A DNA stretch of 64,000 nucleotides from Arabidopsis thaliana (GCF_000001735.4 NC_003070.9:7750001-7814000), one strand, 5' to 3'; shown: positions 48,023-60,740, counted from the first letter of the stretch. Notes: generated by a model not told the origin, from the sequence alone. Translations and numbers: made by a program.

Positions 48023-50030
48023 CTACAAGCATTGAGGTTGAGTTCCTTTCTTCTTTAACATCTCCAAGTATGTGTTCATGATCTTCTTGTCTAACTCGTA
48101 ATAGACTTCCATTTTCTTCAAAGGTCTCATATCAAGATCAATGAAATGTACCTGCAAAGATTATGAGAGTAACAATTCAATAGCAAATATTTACCATCTA
48201 GAAGTTAAAGAAAGATGTACCTTGTATTCAAACTCTTGCTTTGTTGTTTCAAGGTGAAGATTACTATGGGAAGAGGATTTTGAGAGCCCAGCTTCCGTAG
48301 ATCTAAAACTTATCATTACACTACAATCCTTTGCAGTGGCAGATATTAGAAATTCCTTCAAAATATTCACTTTTTCGTCCATTGGAATTGAGTGCATAGA
48401 GCTAAATTGATTCAACTCTCTGCACACTTTACATGGCTGGTCAATGAAGTCATAGTACACGTGAATCGCTCCCTCGATGTTATATCTATCGAGCTTTTGT
48501 ACGTCTAGAAGCTGATCTAGAACTCCGGATGTGTAAACAGTTTCTGCTACAAGCTCTATGAAACGATCTGCACGTAAACCATCATCGGTCTTGATGATAT
48601 CTTTGAGTATATGCTCAAAAGCTAGTTCAACCTTTGAGGTTGTTTTGCATATGCCACCACCTAAGCCTCCAAATACTAGAGAACCATTCAAAAACACACG
48701 AAAATTGTTCTGAGGAGTCGTGTAGAGCGCTTTTATAGCTTCGAGTATTCTTTCTTTGGATCCAGAGAAAAGGTCTAAAGGATCATATTCACTGATTTCT
48801 GAGATCTGCAAAATACATAGCTTTAAAGTGTTAGGTTCAAAGATTGGATTAATTGTTAATTTGAGAGATGTAGGAGAAAAGGTACCTCGTTTTCCCTAAG
48901 CTTGAGAACTTGGTGCATTTCGAAACGAGTTATACTCTTCTTAATAACGTTTTCTTCTGCTATGAAACTTGAAGATGGAAGGAATCCACATTTGGGCTAC
49001 TTCATCAGAGCAAACATATATTAGCCACTAAAAGCATTCAATGGCTAGCATAAAAGTAAGTAAGCACAAGATAATGACGAACACCTTTATTTCAACACTT
49101 AAGCATGGTTTATCCTCAACATGACCTGAAAGCAGAGGAGATCATCATCATTAACACGACAACATGTATATAAACCAAAAGCAATGCTTAAATCCATCAT
49201 TGAATTTACTTTAACCAAGAGACAACTCACAAGCTCACATCAAACTTTACTTGCAAGTGAGAACAATGAAAGGAAAAGCCTGATCAATAGTTTTATTACA
49301 CGAAATAGATTTACCGTGGGCGAAAAGCGTCAAATCATCCATGAGAAGCACAGAACTGCGGTTAGTATCCACACTAGCTACATCAGCTCGCCAAGAAGGA
49401 CGTTGAGATGTTATAATTTTCTCAACAGATTCAAGAAATTCCTTTGCTACAAGAAGAAGTATCTGCAAAGTTGCAACAACACAAAAAAATTCCCAAATCA
49501 TCACAAGACTCAAAACCCTTTAAAAAATTTCCATTTTCATGTAACCATTGCGTTAGAATCATGACAAGAGAAGGAAATGAAGAGGAAACATACTCCAGGA
49601 TTGACATGTTTACGACCCAACAAAGGTCTCATGACATGTTTGACAAACAAATACTCTTCAATCTCCTTGTTCTTGCAAGATACAAGATCCTTAACGTCTC
49701 CCCAAATAAGCTTTTCATGAGTAGTAAGACCATTTTCACTTTTGTCTCCATTTTCATTCCCATCCTTTGGCATTTTTTGTATCCTCATCATCTTTCCCAA
49801 CTTCACACATAACACACACAAAAAAGAGAAACAAACAATTTAGAATCAATGTTAACTACTTCTTCCTAATCCCAAAAAACGATGAAATATAGGTTTTGAG
49901 AAACAGATTCAAAGAGGAGACTAACGAAAGAGGGAGAAGATCCAGTGTAAGCAAGAACCAAATTAACAGCTCCTTCGCCTCTATATGACCAATCAACTGC
50001 ATCTTTTGGTTCCAAAACAATCTCCTCCAT
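48023..50030 (-). CDS. Inositol-pentakisphosphate 2-kinase family protein (At1g22100)
   Basis: Seven exons (50030-49926, 49800-49594, 49462-49315, 49125-49085, 48996-48886, 48805-48221, 48151-48023) give 441 aa, close to the 451 aa of Arabidopsis IPK1. The family phosphorylates InsP5 at position 2 to make phytate (InsP6). Visible family motifs: the N-lobe nucleotide loop WSYRGEGAVNLVLAY, the RIQK lysine, EYLFVKHVMRPLLG, MDDLTLF, VEIKPKCGFLPSSS (IEIKPK-type catalytic block), MHQVLKLREN and FIDLDMRPLKKME near the end. These look intact, so activity is plausible, though the main enzyme is At5g42810. The ATG at 50030 is the first in frame. The gene converges with EMB2204. Confidence 0.93.
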
Positions 50031-51624
50031 CTGAATCCAAACACCAACACAGATTAACCAAAATTCTCGTTTATTTTATATTTAACATCAGATGCGTAAT
50101 CTTAGAGCAATGATCAAATCGAAAACAAACTATGAACCTTTGATTTGATCACAATGTAGTCCACTTGCACCTTTGATCTGATATGTGTAACGTGTTGCAG
50201 CAGTCAGGTTAGAAAAATTATCACTAATGATCTCGATTAGTATTAAAATCCAACACTCGTAATTTAGTTCTACAGGTTTCTTTCCTCTCTCAAAAAAAAA
50301 AAACAATATCTGTACGAAACAAACGCATTGCATGTATCCGTTTTTTTTTTTAATTATTGATTGTGTTTATTAAAAAAAAAAATCAAACAGGTCCATAAGA
50401 GACATATATCGAATAATTTAGTAACCATTAGTAGAATATAATTTTTTGGAACTAATACAATATAAAAAATAATGATATTGTGTATGGATTTTAATGGATG
50501 AATTAACAATAATTAAAAGAACAAGAGGAAGAAAATGTTTTTTTTTATTAATCCTTCAAATTAGGCGAAATCAAAGGGGTTAAGATTAGAATTAGGGAAC
50601 CAAGTCGCCCCCATTTATAGATTTCGTAATTGAGAATGATGATATTACCGGGAAATTGAAACGGTTGTGGATTTAGAATTAGACATTTGAGACCGGTTAA
50701 AGAAAGTAAACCGGGAGGGGAATATAGGACAAGAGATCAGGTGGTGGGAAAGGACCAATGATGAGGAACTGACAAATTGCAGAAGACAGAGTTAAGTAAG
50801 TGTCTCTGTCTTAATATTCATCGGGAAACTCTCTCTATCTTTCTTATCTTAGCTGTACTTAACATTTTTCTCCGTACCTTTTATTCTCCCTTATTGGCTT
50901 CTTTTCTTTTTCAGTTTTTTTTTTTTGTATAAAAGATTATATATTTGTTTACTTCTGATTTCTTACTCAAAATGATCTCGTTTATCTTACAGGATATATA
51001 TGTATTTAAGTAGATACGATTTTTGAAGTGATAGATACGAGAACATAGCTGGATTTTAAGGTAGAAGTCAATTCAAAATCAATTTCCTATAAACTTAAAT
51101 TCTCCCCAAAAACGAATAACAATATTAGCTGTTTGCACTTGCACCATATGGTTTATCGAATATTCGCTGTTATGTTTCTTCCCTTTTTTTTTCTTTGCAT
51201 TTCTTCGCTCTCTGAAAATCTTTTTATTCAATTACTACTATTTTCCTTTAAAGGAAATTACGATTCGATTTTATTAGTAATATATTTCTCTTCCAAGTGT
51301 ATCTCTTTTTTATAGTATTCAGATTCACCCGGCTAGATAAATTCGAACTTTTTAAAAACCATCATCACTCACATACCGACAAAAAAACTATTCATCTTAT
51401 TAAAAAAAAAAAGTAAAATATCCTCAAAAACATCTAAAAGAAGATAAATTACACCATAGCCTCTGAAGATTACAAAAATAAACAACATTTCCTCATGAAA
51501 AAAAAACCCTCTAGTATTTATCAATTATGCCGGTAGTAATTTTATTACTCTCTTAGATAATAATCTTGTTTTCCACCCAAAAAGATGCTAATCAACAAGA
51601 ACTACTTAATAATAATAAGAATTA
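50031..51624. other. Intergenic region between the IPK1-like and FAF-like genes
   Basis: The IPK1-like leader and promoter are at the left. Segments at 50558-50610 and 50748-50800 have relatives elsewhere in the window (54114-54165 and 47613-47660). The right end (from about 51400) is the 3' side of the FAF-like gene. Otherwise AT-rich, with no gene seen. Confidence 0.5.
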
Positions 51625-52473
51625 TCAACTAAGAACTGGTCTTATCTCATGAACTCTCATACCAACAAAACATGACTTCAAACACTTTCCTCTCGGCGAT
51701 CCTCCTCCTCCGACCATCATTCCACTCTCCACCACCGTCTCCTCCCCCACCGCCGCTAATATAACCTTCCTATATCCATCATCACTATCACCATGCACAT
51801 TGCCCTTATCATCATCATTAATAGTAACATCCTTATTAATCTTATCCGCCAGATCATCCAAATCATCTTCCACCTCTTGCTGATCATCATCATCGCACTC
51901 ATCCTCATCATCACATTCATCATCATCCTCTTCATCATCACTTTGGTAATGAGAGGGTTCTTGAGGAAGATCAAAAACATCATCGTCTAAAGGAACAAGG
52001 TGGAGAGTGAGACGACCATTGGATCTATTCGCACGGAAATACTCATGATGACGAACCTTCTCTTCTCTGAGTATAAGCCTGCCGTCGCTGGTCACCACAC
52101 GCTTGAGAACCCACGGCATGTGCGGGAGAAGATTCCCCGTCTGAGCAAGCAACGGTATCGGAGGAGGAAACTCACGCGCCGCCGCAGCTCTAGCTTCTCT
52201 CTCCTCTCTCCTCCTTCCACCGTAACGAAACCGGCTTTTTACAGGCTCCGACGCAACGGAGACAACATCGTTCCCTTCGTCAGCGGAGAGGATGTCGAAG
52301 CAGCTCTCTGTCCCGATGTAGTCTCCCACGGCGGAGGAAGAAGAAGATGACGTGCGTGAAAGCATGGATGACGTCACAAAAGGTGAGGTTTGATCGGAGT
52401 TGATGGAAAGAGACTGATCAGAAGAAGAAGCCATGGATGATGATGAGTCAGAGGAAGAAGAGGCTCTCTCCAT
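51625..52473 (-). CDS. FANTASTIC FOUR (FAF, DUF3049)-like protein (possibly At1g22110)
   Basis: One coding exon of 282 aa starts at an ATG at 52473. A Ser-rich N-terminus (about 55 residues) precedes GTESCFDILSADEGND, a basic patch (FRYGGRRREEREARAAAARE) and then the FAF domain core: EFPPPIPLLAQTGNLLPHMP, W, VVTSDGRLILREEKVRHHEY, and a NGRLTLHLVPL end. A very acidic tract (DDEEDDDECDDEDECDDDD) and further Asp-rich sequence follow. FAF proteins of Arabidopsis repress WUSCHEL and limit shoot meristem size; the family role here is inferred. The C-terminal CLKSCFVGMRVHEIRPV also occurs in related proteins as I recall. The leader appears split by a 1.4 kb intron (52476-53873). Confidence 0.75.
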   Translation of the reverse strand: MERASSSSDSSSSMASSSDQSLSINSDQTSPFVTSSMLSRTSSSSSSAVGDYIGTESCFDILSADEGNDVVSVASEPVKSRFRYGGRRREEREARAAAAREFPPPIPLLAQTGNLLPHMPWVLKRVVTSDGRLILREEKVRHHEYFRANRSNGRLTLHLVPLDDDVFDLPQEPSHYQSDDEEDDDECDDEDECDDDDQQEVEDDLDDLADKINKDVTINDDDKGNVHGDSDDGYRKVILAAVGEETVVESGMMVGGGGSPRGKCLKSCFVGMRVHEIRPVLS

Positions 52474-52475
52474 AT

Positions 52476-53873
52476 CTGGATTTTACAAGAAAATAAAAAT
52501 AACAAAACCCAACAAAAAAATATCAATTTTTTTTTTAATGGGTTTTGTTTCTTTTATTTTATAATTTGAATGTGATGTTGAAGACTTGCATGAAGAGATC
52601 TTAAATAGAGAGACAGCTAAGAGAAAGAGGTGATGTCATGGAAAGGATGGTCTCTGAGATATTATTGAGAATCTGTGACATTTAATGTTTTTTTTCCTGT
52701 AAATAAGAAAATATAGAAAATATTAGACTAAAATAGACCAAAATAATATTTTTTGCTAACAATATGTCATCATTACCAAATTAGTATAAGCTAAAGTGGA
52801 TATGATTGGTAGAACATCTAGAAGTTTCTTAGAATTTCTATACATCTCTCACACCTTTCTTTTATCCAATGAATGTACAATTGTTCTTTTAAATGCATAT
52901 GGCAATTAATCTATAGCTTGAAATTGGGACTGAAAAATGGGAAAATATAATGTAATTGTTCTAATTGGGTTTCAAATATATGTACAACATCTAGACGATA
53001 ATGGTTACATATATTATCTTACTAACAAATAATCAATAGTTTAATGACAAGATAGAGCATAAACTAACAACATCACAGCCACACATAATCAACCATTATC
53101 TAAATATTTAGGATGAGCTTAATCCTATATATGTATGCCATATCATATTCTCTTTGATCTAATTACTTACATTTCCATTTTCTTGAACGATTTAATCAAC
53201 AGAGAAAAAAATAGATAGCTAAAATAAGGTTAAGCTATGAAGATGGTCATTAAAACGTCTATGGATTATTAATCCTTTTAAGGTAAAAACAGCCAAAATC
53301 TGTTGCCAAAGTTTTTAGAAACGTTACAATGAAAACAAAAAGCAACTTCGATTACATGAAAGCTACACGTTTTGTTTTAACAAGAATCTGTCTATTCTAG
53401 AACTTGGAATGCAAAAAGTATCTACCTATTCTTGAACGCCAAAAAGCAACTACGACGATTCACGAAATAAACAAGTTGTTGACTGACTAATTCGCGAATT
53501 ATTTATCAATTAGTTTTACAAAAAAATCATTAACGCAATGGTCAAATCGAACAAGCTACACGTACCTTTAATAAATGAATAAAACGAAGCCGACTTCCAT
53601 GAATATATATCTAATTAATTTCCTAGGATTCAAACAACGATTAACCAAGATTCTAAGAAAACATTAAGATAATCACGAACATTCTTATGTGTTTAAGAAA
53701 CAAAACAAAAAAACGAATGATTGAGACTAATATCATAATCAGATTTCCTAAATGTAATCCTACAAGATAATGTATCATCATCATCATCATCATCATCATC
53801 AAACAAATAAAAATGGTTTTCAAACACGAAATAATTGAATGCAAAAAGATTAAAAAATCGATAATAAATTTAC
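52476..53873 (-). other. Probable leader intron of the FAF-like gene
   Basis: On the minus strand a leader-like segment (from about 54000, with tataagag near 53950) ends ...TTTACAG|GTAAATT at 53874. A TAAAATCCAG acceptor at 52476-52477 lies two bases before the ATG. A long first intron is likely but unproven. The interval is AT-rich and contains a CAT-repeat microsatellite. Confidence 0.5.
53774..53800. repeat. (ATC)n microsatellite
   Basis: About nine atc/cat units occur inside the inferred leader intron. The Met-rich minus-strand reading here arises from it. Confidence 0.9.
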
Positions 53874-54000
53874 CTGTAAACATGGAAAAAGCAAACGAGT
53901 TTTCTTCCGAGAGATTAAAAGATGAACGTTACGCGAACTTTTGTTCTCTTATACACGCTCGCACAACGAAGCACAAGAGAATTTAATTCGTCGAAACGGA

Positions 54001-56654
54001 ATCGATACGATATATACCTATCATTAATTCGATTGTTTGAAAAGAAAAATCGTTTTGGGATTAAGGAAAGATAATCAAGAAAAAATATTTATTTTAATTT
54101 AAAACAATGCTTAAAATTAGGCAAAGTCGGAGGGATTAAGATTAGGATGTTTAACCAAGTCGGCCGTTCCTCTCTCGCTTGCTGTAAATCCTTAACCTAT
54201 CCTAATTTTAAGCGTTATGGATAAAAAAACTTTTAAATTTTAACTATTTTACAGCATCTCTATGGTAACAAAAATTTAGAATTTATTATTCACTTTTTTC
54301 TTATCCAAAGGATATGACTGATAGCCACAATGGCAGAATTTTCCGAAAAGTGATAATTATAAGATAGAATAGGATTATTATTAATTTAACCTAATTAATA
54401 TTTCAATTCCCTGTATTTGATAGTAATATTCAAGATTTAAAGATTTGATAACATGATTTGTATTTTGTCATGACATTATCCTAAAGTTTGTGTTTGTTAT
54501 CTAAGGTCATTGTGATTTATGCAATAATGTCAGATTTTAAAGCATAATTTAGACAATTAAATTAAACCACAATGGATTACGTTTGGATATATATTCTTTA
54601 AATTTTATAATTAATTAACACTCTTTAGTAAAACAAAACATAATAAGATTACAGAATAAATTTACCATTTACATATGTTAGTTGTATTTTTTACTATTGG
54701 AGAAACTTGTAAACACAATGGTACAGTGTTTGGCTGATAAATTTTTGTGGATATGAAAGATCCAAAGTGAGAGAAAATGCTAAGACGCTAAAAAAACAGG
54801 ACAAAAATTCCTAAAGGAAGAAAAGTGTTCAAATTTTTTCGAAGTTAACTCTCTGTTACTGATTACCATGCATGGAGAGTCTTGATAATGTTCTGAATCA
54901 CCTGAAACGAGATAAATTGACAATATCAGCATTATGTAACATAAGTTATATTGTTACTTTAGTTTATAAATTTAAGATTTTGACAAGTCGGCGAAGAAAC
55001 AAATTAAAACTGGTGATCTGATAATGTATACAATAGTTTACTTTTTTAACATCAAAAAAGTTTAAAATAGTTTACTTACCCGGATCGACAACACAGAAGT
55101 ACTTGCCGCAAGCTGTACCTAGACCATATCGTTATCTCAAAGTGAAACATTTTTAGGATTTTTGAGAATAAAGTCAAATGTGATGAGATGAGATGAGCTC
55201 TCAAGATAGAAGAGAAGATAATAGAAGTTTTTTGTGAATATAATATGTTTTTTGGTTTTGTTTTCAACTAGTACTTTTGATGATTCCCAAAGCAGCTTAC
55301 TTGTCAAAAACTTAAAGAATCAGAACACAAAAACAAAACAAATAGTAATATAATCCATCAAGTCTGGCCCTTGAGTATATCGTAATATCGTATGCAACAG
55401 TGAAATCAAGCAATATTCAAAAGATCTTTAAAGCCAAGGAGTAGCTTTTTGATCTTAGCAGATGTAAAAAGGTTAAACCTAGATAAGCTAAAAGACTAAA
55501 CACAGAGTGTTACGTTATAAGCTGAAGCATTTATTAATGATTATTACATTTAAATGTTTTTACCTAAACAAGGTTTGATAAATCCATAAATACACAAGAA
55601 GAGAGCATTTACTTTCACTGTGGTGATGAACAAAACAACCACTTCAAAGCAGACGAAGGCCCGCTACCATTAGGGAGTGATGGAATTTACATGTGCTAGG
55701 GTCCATTGACATTCTGATGTTTATTAGGCTTTTCATCAGTCCATCATTGTTGATCCGGCCATTTTTTCCCTCAAAGGCTCTAAATTCATGTTGCATCTAC
55801 ACCAACATAGCAAATGGGATTCAAACATATTTTAGCTAAATTTTGTGTAAAAAATACTTGAATAAAATACCATGTATATTGTTTTCAAATTGTGTTCTGA
55901 GCATCGTATGTTTGACACCAAAATGCATACACGTCTAACGTTTTTAATTAAAGTGCAACTTTTAGATAAAACGTTGTCGTCTTCTTGTTCAGATTAGGAT
56001 GAAAATTGCATAACGCGATGCAAATTCAGTAGTTACGTTTGCTAAAGAGAAAATAACTGCAGTGAGGATGGTGTTGATCATGACTTCATGGCATGATTTT
56101 GGCGATGAACTATTAAAACCTTTTCCCAATATGAAAAATTGAAGCAAACGCTATATGCATTAAAAAATTTAAAGGATATGACACAATATAATAGCTAGTG
56201 ATTTCAACAGACCTTACAAAAGATTGACTTCCAAGATTCTTTTTTTTACTGGCGATGAACTATGACAACCTTTTCCCAAATGAAAATTTGAGGCGACGCC
56301 TTATATATGCATTAAAAAGGTTTAAAAGGCTATGACACAACATAATCACTAGTACAAACCGATGGACTGACAATTTTTGTCACATGCAGAAATAATGTAC
56401 ATATATCCATAATTGCTTATATGATATAGAATATGGCTCTCAAATATCGTATCCCATCAATACACCATATTGATTCTTCAAATATGCAAGTTATGCCGTC
56501 CTGCAAAAGGATTTTTAGAAAAGTATGAAAGACTATAGGATAATGTAATATACGCTTATTATTATTTAGTTACGTGTCTTGGAGATTATATAACATATAT
56601 AAGAAAGTTAAAAAACAAACATATATAAGAGAATTACCATTTCAAAAAATTCGA
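54001..56654. other. Intergenic region, mostly AT-rich
   Basis: The left part is the promoter side of the FAF-like gene, with a segment (54114-54165) resembling 50558-50610. A direct duplication occupies 56098-56353. Spliceable minus-strand fragments near 54871-55130 are discussed under rejected items. The right end is the 3' side of the AT-hook gene. No confident gene is present. Confidence 0.45.
56098..56353. repeat. Direct duplication of about 105 bases, 150-base period
   Basis: Copies at 56098-56200 and 56248-56353 share ggcgatgaactat, aaccttttccca, tgaaaa, atatgcattaaaaa, tttaaa and tatgacacaa. They differ by small gaps. Confidence 0.85.
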
Positions 56655-59632
56655 TCAAAAGAACCTCAAATGAGGATCAAGGGGTAATCCAACACCTGCA
56701 TAAAATGGATCGTATACTGTATTTTCTAACCTGAAATAAGAAGTTAATATATAAGTAATGTAACTAAAAATATTTTAGTTCTAAAGAGAGTATACTACTG
56801 ATCTAACATTAATTACTTATAGTTGATATAAACAAACCTCTCCTCATTGTTATTGGCCGCACTTGAACGCCTATTTCCATCTTGCCATAGAGATACACTC
56901 GACGATTCTGCTATACTTTTTTCTTGAAACGGTAACATGATCCTCTGCAATAGTTATTTTTTATGTGTCACACTCCTACAAACTTTTCTTAGAAGAAGAA
57001 AATGATTAGTTTGTGTAAGAATGCATGTGTACCTTTCTTTTAGACGAAGAACCTTCATTTTCAAATTGATCATAACAATCGCGTTGGCTTAAACCTCCAC
57101 CCTACAATAGTAGACATAATATTTTTGTTATTATCACAAGTGTTTAAAAATTGTATATTATAGTTTTGTCTTGTAACAGATTGACTAATAGTAGTTGGTT
57201 AATATTTATTTATACAAGCAAATAACATTTTTCATCAAGTGGTTCTATAGCTCATCCTTCAACGAGAAATTAATTGACATGTAATCCAATAATAAGATGA
57301 AAAAAACTTTACCTGTTGGATCATTGAGTTTGTGTATGAATTTTGATACTGATTGTAGAGAGTTGGGTTCAAAGACGGCATCGCTGTAACATGTTGTTTT
57401 CCCTTCTCTTGGGCGCGATAGGGCGTACTTCATATAAACAACAATCATGAAAATAAATTTAACCTTGTACCAAAAAAAAATAAAAAAAATGATATATGAA
57501 ATATTAACACCCAAATTGCATGGAAGTAACAATATGTATTTCTAATGCATGTTTCAATATATTAAAAAGATATGTGCTAGTGCTAGCATGATCAAAACTT
57601 GTTACCTGGGAGGTGTTGATAGGGTTTGAATTGCAGGTACTAAAGACATGTTTTGTGGTGTTGTAATTGTCAAACTCGGAGGCATAACACTTTGAATTCT
57701 CCTCGGCCTAATAAAGTAAATAATGTAATACATAATTTTTCAATAGATCATATGGAAAAGTTAAGCAAAACATGTATAGGGTAAGACAATGATGTCACCT
57801 TCCACGGGGCCGGCGAGTAGGGTTTAACGAGCTTGATTTTTGGAAGGCATAAGCAAATGAGTCAGGCTGATATGACCTATGCGTAAATGGTGAGTAATTT
57901 CCTGTCCTGTAAACATTCGAAACTCTTCATTTGTAAGTAATTTAATAATTAGAATGTATATAAGCAACTAAACAAAAGTAAAATCACTTTTTATATACTT
58001 CGTTAGTGTAAGATTATTACTCTGGATGCGTCAAAATAGTTGGAGTCGATGCAAAAGGACTTAGGCATTGATTGTTTAGCAGTGTCCCCCTATAATTGGA
58101 CAAAAGATTAAACACAATTAAGTTTCACTACACTGGATAAATCAATTTTTAAACAATCAAAGTAATAAATCTCTTACACTGATGTTGGGGTACTAGACAT
58201 GTTTGTGAACTTTGGTAGTTGCATTTGATGTTCAGTTTCATGAATACGCATGATTTGTTCAAGTAGTGAGTCGGTGTGATTATATTGTTCCTTCTGATAC
58301 CTGCATTGATTGATATTTGTATTAATAGAATTTCTAAACATTTTATATATTTAAGGAGAGAAAAGAAAAAAGATGTTATGAATTGCATACAAAGAAGGAT
58401 GAAAGTGATGATCTTGAAGGCCATGATGAATTAGATTGAGATTTGTAGGTCCATTAGCTTGCCCCACTTCTTGTATATTACTCCTTACCTGACTCATCAT
58501 AATATTGAATGTTTTTTGAGTACACATCAATTTTAAATTATGGATTATGTAAAATAGAGAGTTATAGAAAATTTATACCAGTGTTGAAACATATGGCTGG
58601 TTAGAGAAATGGGGAATTGTCTGAGACAATAAAGGTTGTTGATAACTTTGCTCTGGAGGTCCATGTTGTACATCAGTTGATTGTAGTCCAGTAGTCATCA
58701 TTTGATTGCTCGAAGTTAGGACATAACTTCCACTGTCCACATTTTCTCTTTGGCCATTGCTAAATACACTCGACGGCTACAAAATTATAAGATTAGTACA
58801 TATTGAATGGTATGTCATTAGTTATATGCATTATTTTAGTGGAACAAGTGTTATAAGTATAGTAGTGTTCTTACCATGTCATTAAAGTTTTCTGCAGTGG
58901 TCAAATACTTAGAATAGTCGTCATCTTGATGAAAGCTTTGATTGTGTGCTACTATGGCTGTCTCTTGATCAAAGCTTGATGAAGTTCTTGTCAATGTCTC
59001 TTGATCGGTGTTTGAATTCTCTATTAGTGGTGAAGGAAACACATCACTTGTGGCGGCAGAGACAGGGTTATATCCAACAAGGTCATTGTGTTCATTTTCT
59101 GAAACCAGCAACGAAGCATTTCCTCCACACTCCTATTCACATTATACGTTAACAATATTATTATATACGTAAACTACTATTCTACTTTGTTTAAATGCGA
59201 CTTTTTTTAAAAACAACCATTTACATGAAAAGTAACAGAATGAGAAAACAAGAACAAGAGGTATATTAATTGGCCAACAAAATGTAGTTAGTCAAAGCAA
59301 AAACCGTTTGATGAGACCAGTGGATATAGCAAAGTTTTTGACCGGACATATGTATATTTAATAATTAATTATTTATAGGTTTTTAAAATTATAATTTATC
59401 TCTTAACTAAATATTATAAAACTTTTGAAAAACGCATTTTACTCTATATGTTTTGCTATGGTTTTGCTTTAAAAAATATATATATATTTTCTTCTAAATA
59501 TACACAACAATATTAGTATGTGAAAAAAACAAAATTTTAAAAAACACCGGAGATGAAGAAATATACCGTGAGAACACCAAAAGTTTCTGGTAAGTCGAAG
59601 AACGAAAATTCAAGATCGTCGTTTGAAGCCAT
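56655..59632 (-). CDS. Unrecognised 462-residue AT-hook protein, 12 exons
   Basis: Exons 59632-59567, 59132-58875, 58776-58579, 58488-58391, 58300-58178, 58089-58021, 57906-57799, 57707-57606, 57427-57313, 57101-57033, 56944-56838 and 56730-56655 join without a frame break into 462 aa. The start MASNDDLEFSFFDLPETFGV is acidic and aromatic. The middle is rich in Ser, Gln, Asn, Thr and Pro with no obvious fold. Residues about 302-311 (TRRPRGRPRR) are an AT-hook, the minor-groove DNA-binding motif with the RGRP core. SSSKRKR near residue 400 is a likely nuclear signal. The end is ENTVYDPFYAGVGLPLDPHL. It looks like a nuclear regulator with an acidic N-terminal activation-like segment. I do not recognise a named family. 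The leader has an inferred intron (59644-60190). It lies next to AGL104, in the same direction. Confidence 0.72.
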
Positions 59633-60630
59633 TCTTAACAACACTGCAATATTCTCAATCAAATCATTAAATCAACGTAAATCACTAAATTGTATACTTA
59701 CCACAATAAAAACATCAAATATTTTGTATGTATGAAAAAGCTTAGATGTGACCAAATCAAAAGTGTGTATGCATATATTTTTTATATGTTATAAATGCAT
59801 AGTTACACATGCCATGGATTGTATATATATATATATATAGTTTCAAAATATCTGTGAAATGAAAACATAATAAAATTTGCAAAAGCTACATGTATTTTCA
59901 TTAAAATGAACAAAATTCCACATCATCATCATCCAATATTGAAGAAAACATTTGATAATGTAAAATTCAAGGAACAAAAAACATGTGCGTTAAAAAAAGT
60001 AATTTAGATTTGAATATATATGATATATAAAACAAAAATGAAACTTATCTCATAATTTACAAAAAAATCTTATCTGAATCTTGTTTCAAATTTTAGAGAG
60101 CTAAAGATAAATTTTAACATAAATGAAAATGATAAAACTCAGAAACTTATGCCTAATTTATCTATAGAGATGATGTGAACTAAAATATACCTTTTCTTCG
60201 GTAAGAAAAGCGACCGGATATGCTCGAATGAAACCAAGATATAATGAAATCAAGAAGAAGTATTAGAAATGGTCGAGGTTACGGATCGAGATATATAGGT
60301 AGACGCTTGAAGCAACGGGATAAGATTTGATAAATATGATTGCCTTTATGTTTGTATTTTTCTGTGTGGCCAAAAACAAAACAAAATTGTTTCCGTATAT
60401 GATTACAATAAAAAATTTTATACTAAATTTAGGATTACATATTTTTATACTAAATAAAAAAATTATGAAGATAGAAAATCTTAGCTTCAAAATTTCATCT
60501 CTATTCGTACTTATATATTACTAGTGATTATCCATATCCTAAAGACATTGCGTTTTGAAGCAATCATAACTCAGAAAAGCTAAATAATAGTTTAATTTTT
60601 AAAAAAAAACAGAAAAGCTAAATATTTAGC

Positions 60631-60740
60631 TTATAAAATTATTGTTTTTTACATTTATTGGAGAAAATCTTGATTTGAAATCCCCTTATAAAATTATTTG
60701 GTTTTACATTTATTGGAAAAAATCTTGATTTGAAATCCCA
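60631..60740. repeat. 55-base tandem duplication
   Basis: Two copies (60631-60685 and 60686-60740) share ttataaaattatt, then ttttacatttattgga, then aaaatcttgatttgaaatcc, at roughly 90 percent identity. Confidence 0.9.

Noticed and set aside
51756..51983. Met/Ile-rich readings on both strands opposite the FAF-like gene
   Set aside because: They are frame shadows of the GAT/GAC-rich acidic tract.
53653..53883. Minus-strand frame with a Met run
   Set aside because: Produced by the ATC microsatellite inside an inferred intron.
54871..55130. Spliceable minus-strand fragments (TACGKYFCVVDPG | VIQNIIKTLHAW)
   Set aside because: The first piece is preceded by an in-frame TAA with no ATG or acceptor, and no family is recognised. 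At best a decayed exon.
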